Below the pieces are notes generated by a model that was not told the DNA's origin, did no database searches, and was given only the letters and a program-made list of their open reading frames with translations. A program made the position numbers and the translations under genes. Shown one piece after another: positions 25,216-38,300 of a stretch of DNA of 64,000 nt (its first letter is position 1; each line of letters opens with the position of its first letter). The stretch is from Combretum micranthum (lineage: Eukaryota > Streptophyta > Magnoliopsida > Myrtales > Combretaceae). The stretch is from positions 186,001-250,000 of the forward strand of contig JAMXBD010000974.1 in NCBI GenBank assembly GCA_024138025.1, written 5' to 3'.

Positions 25216-25600
25216 TTGTATATTTAGCTTGATTGATAAAGGTTCCATTTTTAGCTTATTTGATTTGGAGACCAAGAAAATAATTGAGTTTTCCCATCAT
25301 ACTCATTTCAAATTCATTTTTCATAGACTCAGCAAAATCTTTTACAAGACTTATATTTATAACTCCAAATGCAATGTTATCAACATAGATTTATACAATC
25401 AATGTATCAGACTTGTGATTTTTAATTAATAAAGTTTTATTAACTTTTCCTCTTGAAAAACAGTTGTTTAACAAGAAGCTATTAAGTCTCTCGTATCATG
25501 CTCTAGGAGCTTGCTTTATTCCATAAAGAGCTTTGTTTAACTTAAAAATATGATTAAGAAATTCATTGCTTTCAAAGCCCGGTGGTTGCTCTACATAGAC

Positions 25601-25620
25601 TTTTTTTTTTTTTTTTTTTT
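25601..25620 (+). repeat. Poly-T tract within the Copia 1 reverse transcriptase
   Basis: Twenty T, so a run of A on the sense strand, replacing the few codons expected between the catalytic-core segment and [10 protein letters not shown]. Confidence 0.85.
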
Positions 25621-28600
25621 ATAAAACCATTCAAGAAGGTACTTTTGACATCCATTTAAAAAAGAGTAAAATTCTTAAAAGCAGCAAAAGCCAAAAGCAT
25701 TCTTATAGATTCTAGTCTAGCAACCGGGGCAAAGGTCTCATCAAAATCAATTCCTTCTTCTTAATTATAACCTTTAGCAACCAATCTAGCTTTATTTCTT
25801 GTTATTAAACCAAATACATCAAATTTGTTTCTATAAACCTATTTGGTTCCTATGATGGTTCTATTATCACGTCTAAGAACCATAAACTATACACCATTCC
25901 TTATGAAACGGTTTAATACATCTTGTATTGTATTAATCCAAAAATCATCTTTTAAGGTTTCATCAATATTTTTAGGTTCTGTTTGTGATAAAAAAAAACC
26001 AGATTGCTTAATTTCCTTAAAGATGATCTTGTTTAAACACTATTTGAAGGTTCGCTAATTATTAGATCTTTAGAATGTGATTTAGCATACTTCCACTGTC
26101 TAGGCAAATCAATATTATTAGATTCATGTTCATCATCATCCAATTTTCATTCATTAACTTCTTTATTACTATTTTTAAGAGAAAATTTATTTAGATCAGC
26201 ACAAACAACATCAACATCATCGTTTAAACATGAATCAGGCAAGGAATCATCAAACCCAACATTAATTGATTCTTCAGCAACTAAAGTTCTTTTATTAAAA
26301 ACTTTATAAGCTTTATTTGTGAAAGAATATCCTAAGAAAATTCCTTCATCACTTTGAGAGTTGAATTTAGCTAACTGTTATTTGTTGTTATTCACAATAT
26401 AACATTGTGTGCCAAAAGGATGAAAATATGATATATTGGGCCTTTCACCTTTCCAAAGCTCATAGGGGGTTTTCTCTAAAATTGACCTTAAAAAATTTGG
26501 TTTGAAATATAGCATGTTGTATTCACAGCTTCAGCTCAAAAATATTTTGGCAAATTATTTTCACACAACATGGTTCTAGCCATTTCAATCAATGATCTAT
26601 TTTTCCTTTTGGCTAAACCATTTTGTTGTGGAGTTCTACGAGATGAAAATATGTGTTCAATACCATAATTCTTCCAAAAATTTTTCATTTCATGATTTTC
26701 AAATTCTCCCCCATGATCACTTCGAATTATAACAATGTTAAGACCTTTTTCGTTTTGAACTTTCTTGCAATATCTAAAACAAACATGATTAGTTTCTCTT
26801 TAGATGCAAGGAAAAAGTCCATATGTATCTAGTAAAATTATCAATAATAACCAAGGCGTATTTCTTTCCTCTCAAACTTAATGTTCGGGTAGGACCAAAT
26901 AAATCCATATGCAATAGTTCTAATGACCTAGATGTGGAAAGAACACCCTTAGACATAAAAGAAATCTTAGTTTGCTTTCTTTTTTAACATGCTTGGCAAA
27001 TCTTATCTTTTTGAAAATTTATCTTTAATAAACCTTTGACAAGATCCTTTTTAACAAGTTTTGAAATGATGTTCATACTAACATGTCCTAATTTTATGTC
27101 ATACCAACTATTGTCATTTTAAGAATATAGACAAGTTCCATTCGAAGTTTCAAAATCATCTAAATTTACTTTGTAAATATTTCCTTATCTATATCCTTCA
27201 AAACATGCTTGGCTATTGTCAATTTTTCCGATATAACACTTTTGGTAGAAAAATATTAGTTTCAAACCATTATCACACAATTGGCTAACACTTAACAAAT
27301 TATTTTCAAATTATTTGCGAGCAAAACATTTTTAATAAAATAAATATTAGTTAATGAGACTGTTACCTTCAACTAGAACTGTTGACTTTCTATTGTCTCC
27401 AAAGGTAACACTCCCATGATTCTTCAAGTTTAATGATATGAACTTAAACACGTCTCATGTCATGTGCCTAGAACAGCTACTGTCTAAATACCATCTATTG
27501 CTTCTACTTGAAGATCCCTATAAAATAAATTATCACGTCTTTGGTACGCATTTGAATTTTGGTCCTTTTTGGTTAGGAGGTACAATAACTTCTCTATTTG
27601 GAACCCGAACAAACCGGCTTTGACGATTCAAAAACGTAGATTTTCTTATTGCATAGTTGTGTGCAATATAGCTTACTTTGCGATAATAACTACATGTCCC
27701 ATAAGTAGCTTTAACAAATTTTGTTTTATAAAACTTGCAATTATTTTGATTTACTTTATCATTTAGCCTTTCATTTTTAGATTTAGTTTCTTCATGCTCA
27801 GTCTGAAAACGTCTTAAATGTTCTCTAATTTATGTCATTAAGGATTTTAGTATGTTATTCTTTTTCTCAGCTTTCTTTAATTTACAGCATGCTTTTTTAT
27901 ACATAGCATGCAATTCAACATATGAAGGAGAAGAGGAAGATGTTGCCTCATTATCTAGAGCCATGAAGCATACTTCTCCATCATCTAAATCAAATGAATT
28001 GCCATTGCTCTATGTTGCCATATAAGCTCTTTTCTTCTCCTCCTTTGATTTTCTTTTTAGTAGAGGGTAGTACTATTGGATGGGTCTTGACTTTTGACAA
28101 TTGAAGCATGCGATCACATTTTTTCTCTTTTGTATGGATGAGCTATTGTCATCCTTCATCTTCTTTGCCTTTTGGTTGGGCCTTATAAACTTCTTGATCT
28201 TCTTAGCCATCAAGACAAGATCTTCATTTTCATCTTCGTTCTCTTCATCACTTGATTCTTGTCTTGTGGCTTTAAGAGCGATTGCTTTCTTCGCCTTGTT
28301 TCTTGATGAGCTCATGGGTTTTGAACACACCAAGAAGCTCTTCCTTGCTTAAGGCACCGATGTCATAAGCTTCCTAATCCTTTATAAGTGACTAAGAAGT
28401 TTAGAATTAATTTCCAAATCAGTAAAGTTCTTCCTAAGCACACTTAGAGGATTTATAATATTAATGAATCTATTATGCATTTCATCAATAGATTCATGAG
28501 GAAGCATTTTAAAATTTTCAAATTCACCGGATAAAAGACTTATTTTAGTATCTTTGACTCAACATGTTCCTTTAAAAGCTTTTTCAAGTTTGTCCTAAAT

Positions 28601-28927
28601 ATCTTTAGCAGAATTACATGTGTATATTTTGTTGAAACCACTTTCATTTAAACCATAAGACAAGATATTCATAGCAATTTCATTTAAATATAGTTTTTTT
28701 CCAGTTTTCATCACTGTAATCCTTCATCTTTTCTTTCTATTTTGAAAGGCTATTTTCTACTATATTCCAAATTAATCTATTTTGAGCTTTGAGAAAATTT
28801 TCTTCATGGTAGTTACCCCCATTTAGAAGTGGAGGTCGGTTTATAGCTTGCCCTCTAGAAAACTTAGTGTATTAGATGTCATGATCTTTACTCTATTATG
28901 CGATTAAGCACGGAAACAATAGAGATA

Positions 28928-28940
28928 GACTATGATACCA
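28928..28940 (-). other. Primer-binding site of Copia element 1 (initiator Met-tRNA type)
   Basis: The minus strand reads TGGTATCATAGTC two bases from the 5' LTR. The consensus for priming by the initiator methionine tRNA is TGGTATCAGAGC, so most of the tract matches. Confidence 0.85.
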
Positions 28941-28942
28941 AT

Positions 28943-30123
28943 TGAAAAATATACTAGGAATACTTAAAAAGGGTTGAATTAAGTATTTGCCCAAAAATTT
29001 GAAATAATTAATTTTCAAATCAGTAGATTAAAAATTAAAAGGATTTGTAGTGGATAAATAAACAATAAATAGAATGTATAAAATAAAAGAGAGATAGAGA
29101 AAATCAAGCCACAAATTTAATATGGAGTTCGGCCCTTTGCTTACTCTCCATGGTCCACAAAATGCCTTTTCGAGGTCTTTACTACTTCAATTAATTTCAA
29201 AAACTGGCTTAAGACAAGCAATATTATACCCACAGGAAATAAAATATTTCCTCTCTCTCTATGTGCTCTAAAAGACATATCAATTAATATTAACTAGCAC
29301 TAGACTATATTTTTCTCTCTTAATAATTTGCAAATGTTATATACAAGAGAGCAGTGAAAAGGAATTTGTTTGATCATAAGTAATGAGCTCATAAAATAAT
29401 TCGGCACTTCATTCTTATGTTGATCTCTAGGACATTGTATATGAATAGCCTTTGAAATTCAAAAGTTTGTTAGACATAACATATATAATCTGTCAAATAT
29501 TAAATGCGCATCAACGGCCTTTTTTCTTGCCATGTCAGCTTCAAAATTTAAGCTACTGCGCCTCAAATACTCATTGCCGCAATCTATCGCGCCACAACTT
29601 TGTCTTCGATAACCTCTCCACACGTGTGCTTCTTTAAGCCTCAAATTTGAACTATCGCGTCCTAAGTCTTCATCACATTGAGCTTTTGATGTGACCCATG
29701 ACTAATACCGTGAGCTTTTTATCTTTGTCGAGTCTTGGTTTAGAACTTGTCACACCTCGAGTCTTTAGCACGTCGAGCCCTTGATGTAACCCTCGACCAG
29801 CAATGTCCACTTCTTTGTCTTGTCGTGCTTGGACTTTAACTTGTCGTATCTTGATCACATGATTTTTCTAGGTCTCGACCAACCCCTCGACCACTAATTT
29901 AGCATTCTTGAAATTATGAGCCTTGGCCTTTGCTTTGTTGTGCCTTAACACTTGACTTTGGCTTGCCCTCAACCATCCCCTGTTTTTGCTAAAATCTATA
30001 GAAAAACTCCATAAAACATACATATATATATTTGATTAATTAAGTGTATTTTACAATAGATAAATAGTTAATTGTGCATTATATTGTCTCATCAAAATTC
30101 TCATTGAACTCTCAAGTTCAACA
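28943..30123 (-). repeat. 5' LTR of Copia element 1
   Basis: It is 1181 bases with TG...CA ends, next to the primer-binding site on one side and the AATAG duplication on the other. Confidence 0.9.
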
Positions 30124-33100
30124 AATAGAAGATTGGCTAGGGGCTATCTCAAAGAATAGATCAAAGCAAACATTTGTTTATGAAATTAAACTCATATAAG
30201 CAATTAAATTAATTATTCATTTATATCAAACCCATTTTAGAAAACATACGTTTGAAACAATATATTCCGTTTAGTAAACATATTTTAATCGATCATATTA
30301 TAATATACTATCTCCGAACCATTCACAAGTTTTAAGGCTATTAACTCAATTTAGCCAAATTGATTAAACTTAGTCAATCTAGTTCATTTAGCTTACAGAA
30401 GTTCATTAAGTCAACTTGAGCTTAGATATATTACAAATTCATTTTATATCTAAGATTCATAGCAACTTAAGTCTATGCTAACTTAATCTCAGCCAAGTGG
30501 ATTAGACTTAATCAATTTAGTTTATTTTAGTTCATTGAGATTTATTAAGCGAAAAGGAGTTTAGATTATTAGCTAAGTTCATTAGTTTTGGATATGTTGT
30601 TTTTGAAATAAATATATTTTATGTCTTGATACATTTAAAATTTTCAAAAATTTAAAACATGAAAGTTATAGAGCTCTTTTTAAGCTTTTTGTAGCATTTT
30701 GAATCACTTCAATTCGACTTTAGATGAGAAAGTTATGATCAAATTAAGTTAACTTGGCAAGGAAAAGAAGAACAAGACAAGCCCTGGTTCCATATAGGTT
30801 GTGTCAAGGGTGGTGGTGGCTACCAGCCCCATATGGATTAAGTAGAGGGCATAGTGGCTACTTCGCCCCTTGCAATGCCCCACATCAAGGGGCATATCCA
30901 CCTACACAACTTCCCCTACCTCTTTTACTCCATTTTACTCCTCTTTAGCTATTTCTCTACTTGTTTTACTCACATAACTCCACCTACAACATCTTAACAA
31001 CATCATACAAGCTTAACACCACAACTTACAGCATCTACATACATGTCATTACATCTTATTTTATCAAATCATCTCATCAATTATCTAATCTTGCCATGAA
31101 CATTATATACTTCAGTGTTAAGGCATAAGCTTATATATCACTTGTTTTCACAAGTTTCATCTTAAACTTTACTAATAACTAACACTAACTCATCATATAT
31201 ATGTATATATAGATATATGCATTTATAACAATTAAAACAAGGAAAACAAGCATAAGCACATGTTTGATGAATTTAACTATCTTATTCTTCACTACTACTA
31301 CTACCACCACTATTACTATATGGTTGTTATAGCTTCTTCTAGCATGCTTCTTGTTTTCTTTCTTAATTTCATCTCCTATTTCTCATTTTGATCTTCTTGC
31401 AAGTTGAGATTTTTTGGGTTAAAGATTTGAAAGAAAGAAGAGAGAATGAAGATGAAGGAAAGGGAAGGGAATACAATGTAAGGAAGAAGAGAAGAAAAAA
31501 AAAGTGGCAGATTTGAAAAGGAAAAAGGAGAAAAGGATTAAATAAGAGGTTTTTAAGAGTATTAATTGATAAGGTTTTGTTCTAAACATTTTATATCATT
31601 ATCTTAAGTATTAGTAACAATTTAAAGGAAATTTTAGAATATATAAAAGTAAATTTGATAAGTCAAATTGAAAATCTAGTTTAGAATTTAATTTTGTGAA
31701 AACTTGATATCTAGTTTGAGTGCAAGCTTAGAAACTGATATTTTTAAATAAGTAGATGAACTCAAAATTTATGGGAATTGAAGGAACATAATTTAGATTA
31801 AAGGGACTATATTTGAGTATTTTATAAATGTAAGTAGTTGAACTTAAGAAATTTTAGGTCATTTGTAGATTAAAAGAAAATGGTTCAAATTGATGGTTGT
31901 AAAAAACTTAATTATGGGATATACTAAAATTTAGGTTTACAAATCTATTGAAACATTGAAATTAAAATTTTCCAAGGGTTTACTGAATTAAAATAAAAGG
32001 AAAAGAAGTTTAGTTTAAAATTTACAAAATATAATAAAATTTGATTTATTGAAAAGAATTGTTATAGCAAATAGGCTAAATGAGAAGAGCGTTTGAAATC
32101 TCAATTTCAATTAAGTGTATTTATTAATTTGATTACGTTAATCTATTTATTTATAACCTATAATTTAACTTACTTAGCTTGATTAACTATCTAAGCTTAA
32201 TTATTAAATCACACTCTAAGCCAAGTTTGTGATTAATCATCTATTGGTAGTTCATCTATTAGTAGTTGACATTATATATCAACTTTAGAATTTTATAATC
32301 CAAAAGCTTTTTAATCATTTTAAGATTTTATTCTTTCACTTATGCTTTCATTAGTTGTTATGCTTAATTTAGATTAAATTTTGATATTATGTTTTATTTC
32401 CATCATAATTTTGAATTTTTTTATAATACATTATTTATTGAGTTTATATATTACATATTTATATTTAATATCAGGTCTGTTTGATATTTCTTATTGTTTT
32501 CTGTTAATTAAAGCATATTAAAACTTGATATTATTTGGCAATTATTTTCATATTTTAGGTTTGTTTATTACATGCATTATATGTTTATATTGTTTTATTC
32601 TCTTTTGTTATATTGATTTGATGTTTCTTGCAAATTTTTGCGTTTATAAAACATCTCAAGATTTAAGTTATTTAGATTTAGTACCGTTCTTTTATAATTA
32701 TTTATTTATTATTTACTTCTTTAATTACCTAGAATGTTTTATTTTATAACTTTGATTATTACTATCATATGATTGAATCTCATTTTCATTCATTTAAGTA
32801 TAAATTTCTAATTTTTATCCTTTTCATATTTGTAGAATTTTGTCAAGAAGTTATGAAAGAATTTTATCTTGAAATAATTCAAATTTCAAACGATAATTAC
32901 ATTGTTCATATTTTGATATTTTTAAATCGTGAAAAAAATTTCAAGTGCTCTCTGTGACTTCTCTTAAAATTTCTTCAAATATTTTACATTAATTACTTAT
33001 TAATTATTATATCAGAATTGTATAAATTTTCATTGACTACATTACATATAGAAAAGTACCATATATAAAAGCCCTTTAAGAATGTTTGCTAACAATATAC

Positions 33101-33129
33101 CCTTTAAGAAAGAACATAATTTAACTCTT

Positions 33130-33720
33130 TGCCTGTCTATCACATTCATAAATCACAGAATGAGCAAAATCTAAGATGAACAACTCTAAGAAATCAAATC
33201 TACAATATGAGATGATTGGCTTGATTGAAAATATAGATCATTGGTGTAGTCTATTTTCTCTTAACCTTTGCTTAAGTAAACTTATGTGCTCAGAGAAGCT
33301 TTTATGGGCTTGGATTTAAGAGTAACCCATAGATGAATCATCAAGAGGAGGGCTTTTCTCAAACGTTGATTATCTATTCAAAACTATGAATATCATTCAC
33401 AACCAAACTCTATAAATACTCATAGATGCCTCTTCATTGGAGATAAATATAAAGATTTAAGAAATGGTATTTTGTTATCAAATGTGTGCTCTCAAAGATC
33501 AAATAAGGTTTAATCAAATAACAAGTCATCTCTACTCAAGAAAATGTGAGTTGATGCTCTAATCTTCTTTGTTGATTACTTGTATGTTTAATCCCTTTAG
33601 ACTATTCTTTCCCTCCCTATCTCTCTCTAAAAATCATCTTTCGCTTGTCATCTTTATGTCACTTTTCCACATGTGATATGAAGCACAAGACTTATGTTGC
33701 ATAGACGTGACACCATCAAC
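33130..33720. repeat. First copy of a direct repeat of about 540-590 bases
   Basis: It is similar to the sequence formed by joining 33955-34217 to 46004-46290 across Copia element 2. Shared segments include CATCAAGAGGAGGGCTTTTC against CACCAAGAGGAGAACTCATC, and TGTGATATGAAGCACAAGAC against ATATAATGTGAAGCACAAAA. By eye about two thirds of the bases agree. It could be a short LTR pair or a tandem duplication. Confidence 0.5.
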
Positions 33721-34217
33721 AATGATTTTAATCTTTGTAAGCGTTTTTTTTTTTTTTTTTTTTTTGCTTCAATTTTTGCATGGATTTTGCAATTTGATGA
33801 ATTAGCGACTAAAGAACAGTGAAAATCCATTTTTCATAATTTTTATGCCAGGTTTGTATTTTTTTATTTCTTTTTTCCATTTCTTTGTGTGGGATGCTAA
33901 AATGAATTCACAGTATTTTGGGCTTTAATACTAGTAGCATTGCTTGATTCATCAAGCTAGTGATATGGTCTAGAAAGGACTATAGATTTGAAGTGACTTA
34001 GGGAAACTCACATGATGGGTTTGAAAGAAGATCCTTAGACAAGTACATTAATTTTAAACCTTCATTACAAAGGTACACACACTTAAGGAGACTCTTTATG
34101 AGTTTAGATCCAAGAGGAGGCTATAGAGGGATCCACCAAGAGGAGAACTCATCTCGATTATTAATTATCCATGCAATTTGATGAATGGTATCAATGGCCA
34201 AAATACTTAGGAGCTCC

Positions 34218-34957
34218 TATTAACTAATTTAATTTTCCATAATAGGATCTTTAATCATGATAGAAACACTTAATTCACGTTTCATACAAATAAGATGATT
34301 TTGGACTATACCCTTATCCATGTTGCTTAATTTATCGACACAAAAGAAGAAAATCCGAATGAGATATGATACCATAAATGGTACCTAAACTTTGACAAAA
34401 TATGCAATTAAGTGTCTAAATTTTAAAAATAATTAATTTAGTACTTGAACTTTGAAATTAATCAATTTAGTACTTGAAGAATTTTAAATCGATTAATTTA
34501 GTATCTAAAAAACTTTGAAATTGATCAGTTTAGTACCTGAAAGAACTTAATGGAGATATTGTTAGTGTGCACGAAAAGGTTTTTTGGGTACTAAATTTGT
34601 CAATTTCAAAGTTTAGATACTAAATTGATCAATTTCAAACTTTATATACCTAATTGTGTATTTTATTAAAGTACAAGTACCATTTGTGATACTAACCGAA
34701 ATTCTAATTGATTCCTTTTGGTGATTTTCTCCCTACTCCACCCTCTCTCTGATGATGAAGAATAGTAAGAAAGTCAGAATGATATGCATTACTTTCTTTT
34801 ATTGTAACTGTCTTCTTGTTTAAATAAGGCAAGGGGCAGAATTTTAAACCCCTTCGACTCTAATTACTAATAGGCCTAATGACCATCACAATAAACCTGC
34901 TTATATTAGAATCATATAATAACTTACGAGCCTACTATAAGTTAAAATAATTTAACA
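34218..34957 (-). repeat. 3' LTR of Copia element 2, enlarged by a MITE
   Basis: It pairs with 45586-45998. The length difference (740 against 413 bases) is explained by the insertion at 34360-34695. The polypurine tract GGTTCAAGTGGAAGAT (minus strand, 34973-34958) abuts it. Confidence 0.88.
34360..34695. mobile_element. MITE-like foldback element in the Copia 2 3' LTR
   Basis: The ends read GATACCATAAATGGTACCTA and, in reverse complement, GTATCACAAATGGTACTTGT. The inverted arms continue nearly to the centre. The sequence is absent from the sister LTR, so both ends can be seen by comparison. CCGAA flanks it on both sides (34355-34359, 34696-34700). Confidence 0.75.
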
Positions 34958-35262
34958 ATCTTCCACTTGAACCATGTTATGAGTACACCATATTCTGAAT
35001 TCATCAAGTCATTACATGGTGGTCACATATCATTTTGCGACATGATTCCTTCCATGTATCACATAATCAATTTAACTCAAGACAACTCAAATAAAAGAAT
35101 ACTATGATCCTAAAATTTATTATTTTCAAATATGCTGCAAATTATCTTACAAAACAATATTTATATACAACTTGATTTAGATAACAAACAAACAAGCAAA
35201 ACCATAACTTTAATTTAATTCACAAGTGTCATAATAATACAAGGAAAATAACCATATTTATA

Positions 35263-35282
35263 TACACACACACACACACACA
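35263..35282. repeat. (AC)n microsatellite
   Basis: About ten AC units. Confidence 0.85.
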
Positions 35283-35329
35283 TTACAATATCAAATTAAC
35301 GAAAACCTATCTATAATTTCCATCCATTC

Positions 35330-38300
35330 AACAAGTCCAATAAATGTTTTTGGCAGTAAACCTTTAGTTAATGGATCAACTATCATCGAATCAGTACCAA
35401 TATGATCAATCAACACCTTTTGGTTTTGCACTTCTTCTTTGATAGATAAGCACTTCAACTCCACGTGTTTTGCACCCTTAGAATACCTATCATTTTTAGA
35501 GAAGAAAACAACTGCATAATTATCATAGTAAATTCTTAATGGCTTAGCTATACTATCGATAATAACAAGCCCTAAGACAAAGTTGCATAACTACAATGCA
35601 TGAATGGTGGTATCAAAGCATGCCACAAATTTAGCCTCTATAGAAGAAGTAGCAATGATACACTACTTCCCACTCTTCCATGAAATTGCCCTACCTACGA
35701 ATAGAAACATGTAACTACATGTAGATTTCCTTGAGTCTACACATGTAGCATAATCTGAATCCAAGTAGCCTACTACTTCAAGACGATTTGACCTTCTGTA
35801 CATAAGCATGTAATCCTTGGTTCCTTGAAAATACCTAAGTACTTTCTTTACAGTTTTCCAAAAGTCCATTCTAGGGTTACTTTGATATCGGCATGATATT
35901 CCTATTACAAAACTAATATCTAATCAAATTCATGTCTGGGCATACATCAAGCTTTCAACTAATGATGCATAGGAAATAAATTTCATTGCTTTTTGCTCCA
36001 AATCATTCTTTAAACATTATAATTCATTAAGCTTATCCCCTTTCTAAATTGGAACTATTCTTGTAGAGCAATTTTCCATATCATATCTGTCACACCCTAC
36101 AGGTACTCTAGTTGTAATAATACACCATGTCACTAACTAAGGCCTCTAGAAAATTACATAAGTACTACACAACTAACATTCCTTATTTGAAGTGGACAAT
36201 TAAAATAGGATCGATAGTTGTTTTGAGTGAGAAAGAGATTGCACATATATATTAACCATAAAAGAACATAACATACAAATCTAGGTCATTACAAAATATT
36301 ACAACTATGGCCTTTAGGGCTTGATCAAAACCCTTTTACAACAAAGCATACAAGGAAAATAAAACTTAACTTATGCTATTACAACTATCACACAAATGGT
36401 CTTCTTTCTAAAAGAGTTTATAAGTCTACTCTACATTAACTCCTACACTGAGCTTGGTTTCGATCTTCTTGTTTATAACTCTATAAATCAATAGTCTAAG
36501 AGAGCGTGAGCATGTAAAGCTCAGTAAATGACAGAATCTTAACACATATCACTAGTATCAAACAAGTTTTGTTAGCAACCATATGCAATGCACTCATCAA
36601 ACATATGTAACAAACATGGTTTCAATAATTGTAATTCAAACCTAGTGAAATTTACGCCCTCCCAGGAGGTTGAAGGATAAGTTTAGTAGTTCATGCCCAT
36701 GAAAATCTCAAACCTAAAGACGGAGAACTTTTTCATTCTCTTTTTATCATTTTCAAATTTACTTTCACATAAACACCTCCACTTCTCTTAGAATTTAAGC
36801 AATCCTACTAAGTATTAACACTCCAAAGCTAACTCTAACAAAGATGACCTTCTTCAAAGCCTGCTTAGTTTCTGTGAAGCTGACAACCCTATGGTAATCT
36901 CAAGCAATCTCACCGGACTCAACATAGCATTACCACAGAATCAAAATGTCAATACGTGACATGAGTACCATGCTAATGCAGTATTATGTCATATTGAATT
37001 TAAAAGCCTAACAAATTTAATTCCATATTATCTTATTGTCATATCAATTTTAGACACTCAACAATGCAAATTACACTTTTAAGTTCAAACAAGTAGTTGT
37101 CACTTTGATTATTAAGATTGGTTACTCAAACATACAACATATGAAACACAAGATTTCCCATCCCCATGCATTTGATTCCCTCTAGTTATTATTAAACTAT
37201 ATTCCACTATTTACAATCACAAACAAAGTGATAGGATTCAAGTTATTTACTCGTGCATTCTCTTTAATCATCATAATAGTCCAACGGGAAGTCCGAATCG
37301 TGATCTATGGTTCCTATAAGATAGAAAAGCTTGTATTACTATCTACTTAACAAAGAAAAGAAGGATTAAACAAGATTCTGCAGCTAAAGTAGATAAAAAG
37401 ACACTTTAAGGTTACCACGGCCCCCACGACCCCCGTACCAAGGGTCGTATGAGATAGGGCAACATACAAGCTTCGTCATGCCCTTCACCATGCCCTATAT
37501 GGAGGATCACTTGATGAACAGAGACCACCACATCCCTTGCTAGGTCCCATATGGAGGATCACTTGATGACTAGAGGCTACCACACCCCTCGCCATGCCCC
37601 GTGGTGTTAAGGCAATCCAACCATAGAATCTAACACTGGCTCTACCATGCCTTATGGTGACCCAGATCCCATAAACAAAAATAACCATGCCCTCCACCAT
37701 GGGCCATAGTCCTTCTATAGCAAACACACTTTTACACTTTACAATTTTTACACACTTTAACTAACTCCAATTGTCTTGCATCCATCCAACACACTTATAC
37801 ATCATCATACAAGTCTCAAATTCATCATCCACTTCTTCAACTCTTCCAACCCATCTCTATTTTTCCACATCAAACAACCAACCAACAAACCAAACATCAA
37901 CTTCAAGTTTTAGAACTTTAAACCTTCACATCATAAATCTACTCCACAAAACTAGTAACCAAGACTCATAACCATCTATATCAGCCATCAACCAAGAACA
38001 AAACAAACTTTACACTACTCAAACACAAAACAACAAAGGCAAAGTATGAGTTAATTTACCTATACTTGCTTTAACTTGAAGATGGAGGCTTAACTTGTTA
38101 TTCTTGATGATTTGAGAGAAGAAAATGAAGTTGATATGTGAAGTGTGTGTATGTAATAAATGTTGGTTTTGAAGAGCAAAGAGAAGGAAAAAGGAAACAA
38201 AAATTTTTGCCATTAAGAGATAATCATGGGTATATAAACAAAACTATCCTTTGACTTTTGTGGCATTTCTAAACCAATGATGTTTGTGTGCATGGGAGTT

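Larger units (their letters stand above)
20780..28900 (-). pseudogene. gag-pol remnant of Copia element 1
   Basis: On the minus strand, from high to low coordinates: gag (about 28890-27880), with an acidic Ser/Asp/Glu tract and CFNC, the start of a zinc knuckle, near 28090. Then integrase (about 27010-25950), with MDLFGPTRT, VIIDNFTRY, RTPQQNGLAKRKNRSL and KTPYELWKGERPN. Then reverse transcriptase (about 25900-25216), with ARLVAKGYN, DFDETFAPVARLES and [11 protein letters not shown]; the catalytic YVDD reads YVDN at about 25372-25383. It resumes at 21539 with KELLKRF. RNase H follows (about 21250-20780), with STTETEY and LCDNTSA. Stops interrupt every domain. A run of 20 T (25601-25620, A on the sense strand) sits just before VYVEQPPGF. 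Confidence 0.9.
18708..30123 (-). mobile_element. Copia-type LTR retrotransposon 1 (SIRE-like), 11.4 kb including a nested solo LTR
   Basis: A complete but decayed element on the minus strand. Its two LTRs both run TG...CA, and a perfect 5-base target duplication AATAG flanks it (18703-18707 and 30124-30128). The order LTR, primer-binding site, gag, protease/integrase, reverse transcriptase, RNase H, polypurine tract, LTR is that of Copia (integrase before reverse transcriptase). The RNase H and gag styles (LCDNTSAI, CKVDRKS, acidic Glu/Asp-rich gag tail) resemble the SIRE/Maximus lineage. Many stops and frameshifts mean it cannot be autonomous. The solo LTR at 21540-25215 splits its reverse transcriptase. 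Confidence 0.92.
17509..33041 (-). mobile_element. Old large LTR-like repeat, probably a solo LTR, split by Copia element 1 (approximate ends)
   Basis: The two outer parts (17509-18707 and 30124-33041) resemble the solo LTR at 36088-38725 in content: a TGTCAC start, a 'GTGAG...CACAGCTTAGTGAATAACA' segment (17948-17985), a shared 'TTTATGTCC/TTTACGCCC' landmark (18062), and a GC-rich block (30780-30910) ahead of an AT-rich end. A candidate 5-base duplication TTACA lies at 17504-17508 and 33042-33046. The left end is reasonable. The right end rests on the duplication alone and may be wrong. Minus orientation is inferred from the relative. Confidence 0.4.

Noticed and set aside
37485..37727. Open frame of 80 residues with better codon-like composition on the minus strand
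   Set aside because: It coincides with the GC-rich tandem repeat inside solo LTR E. There are no domains and no start context.
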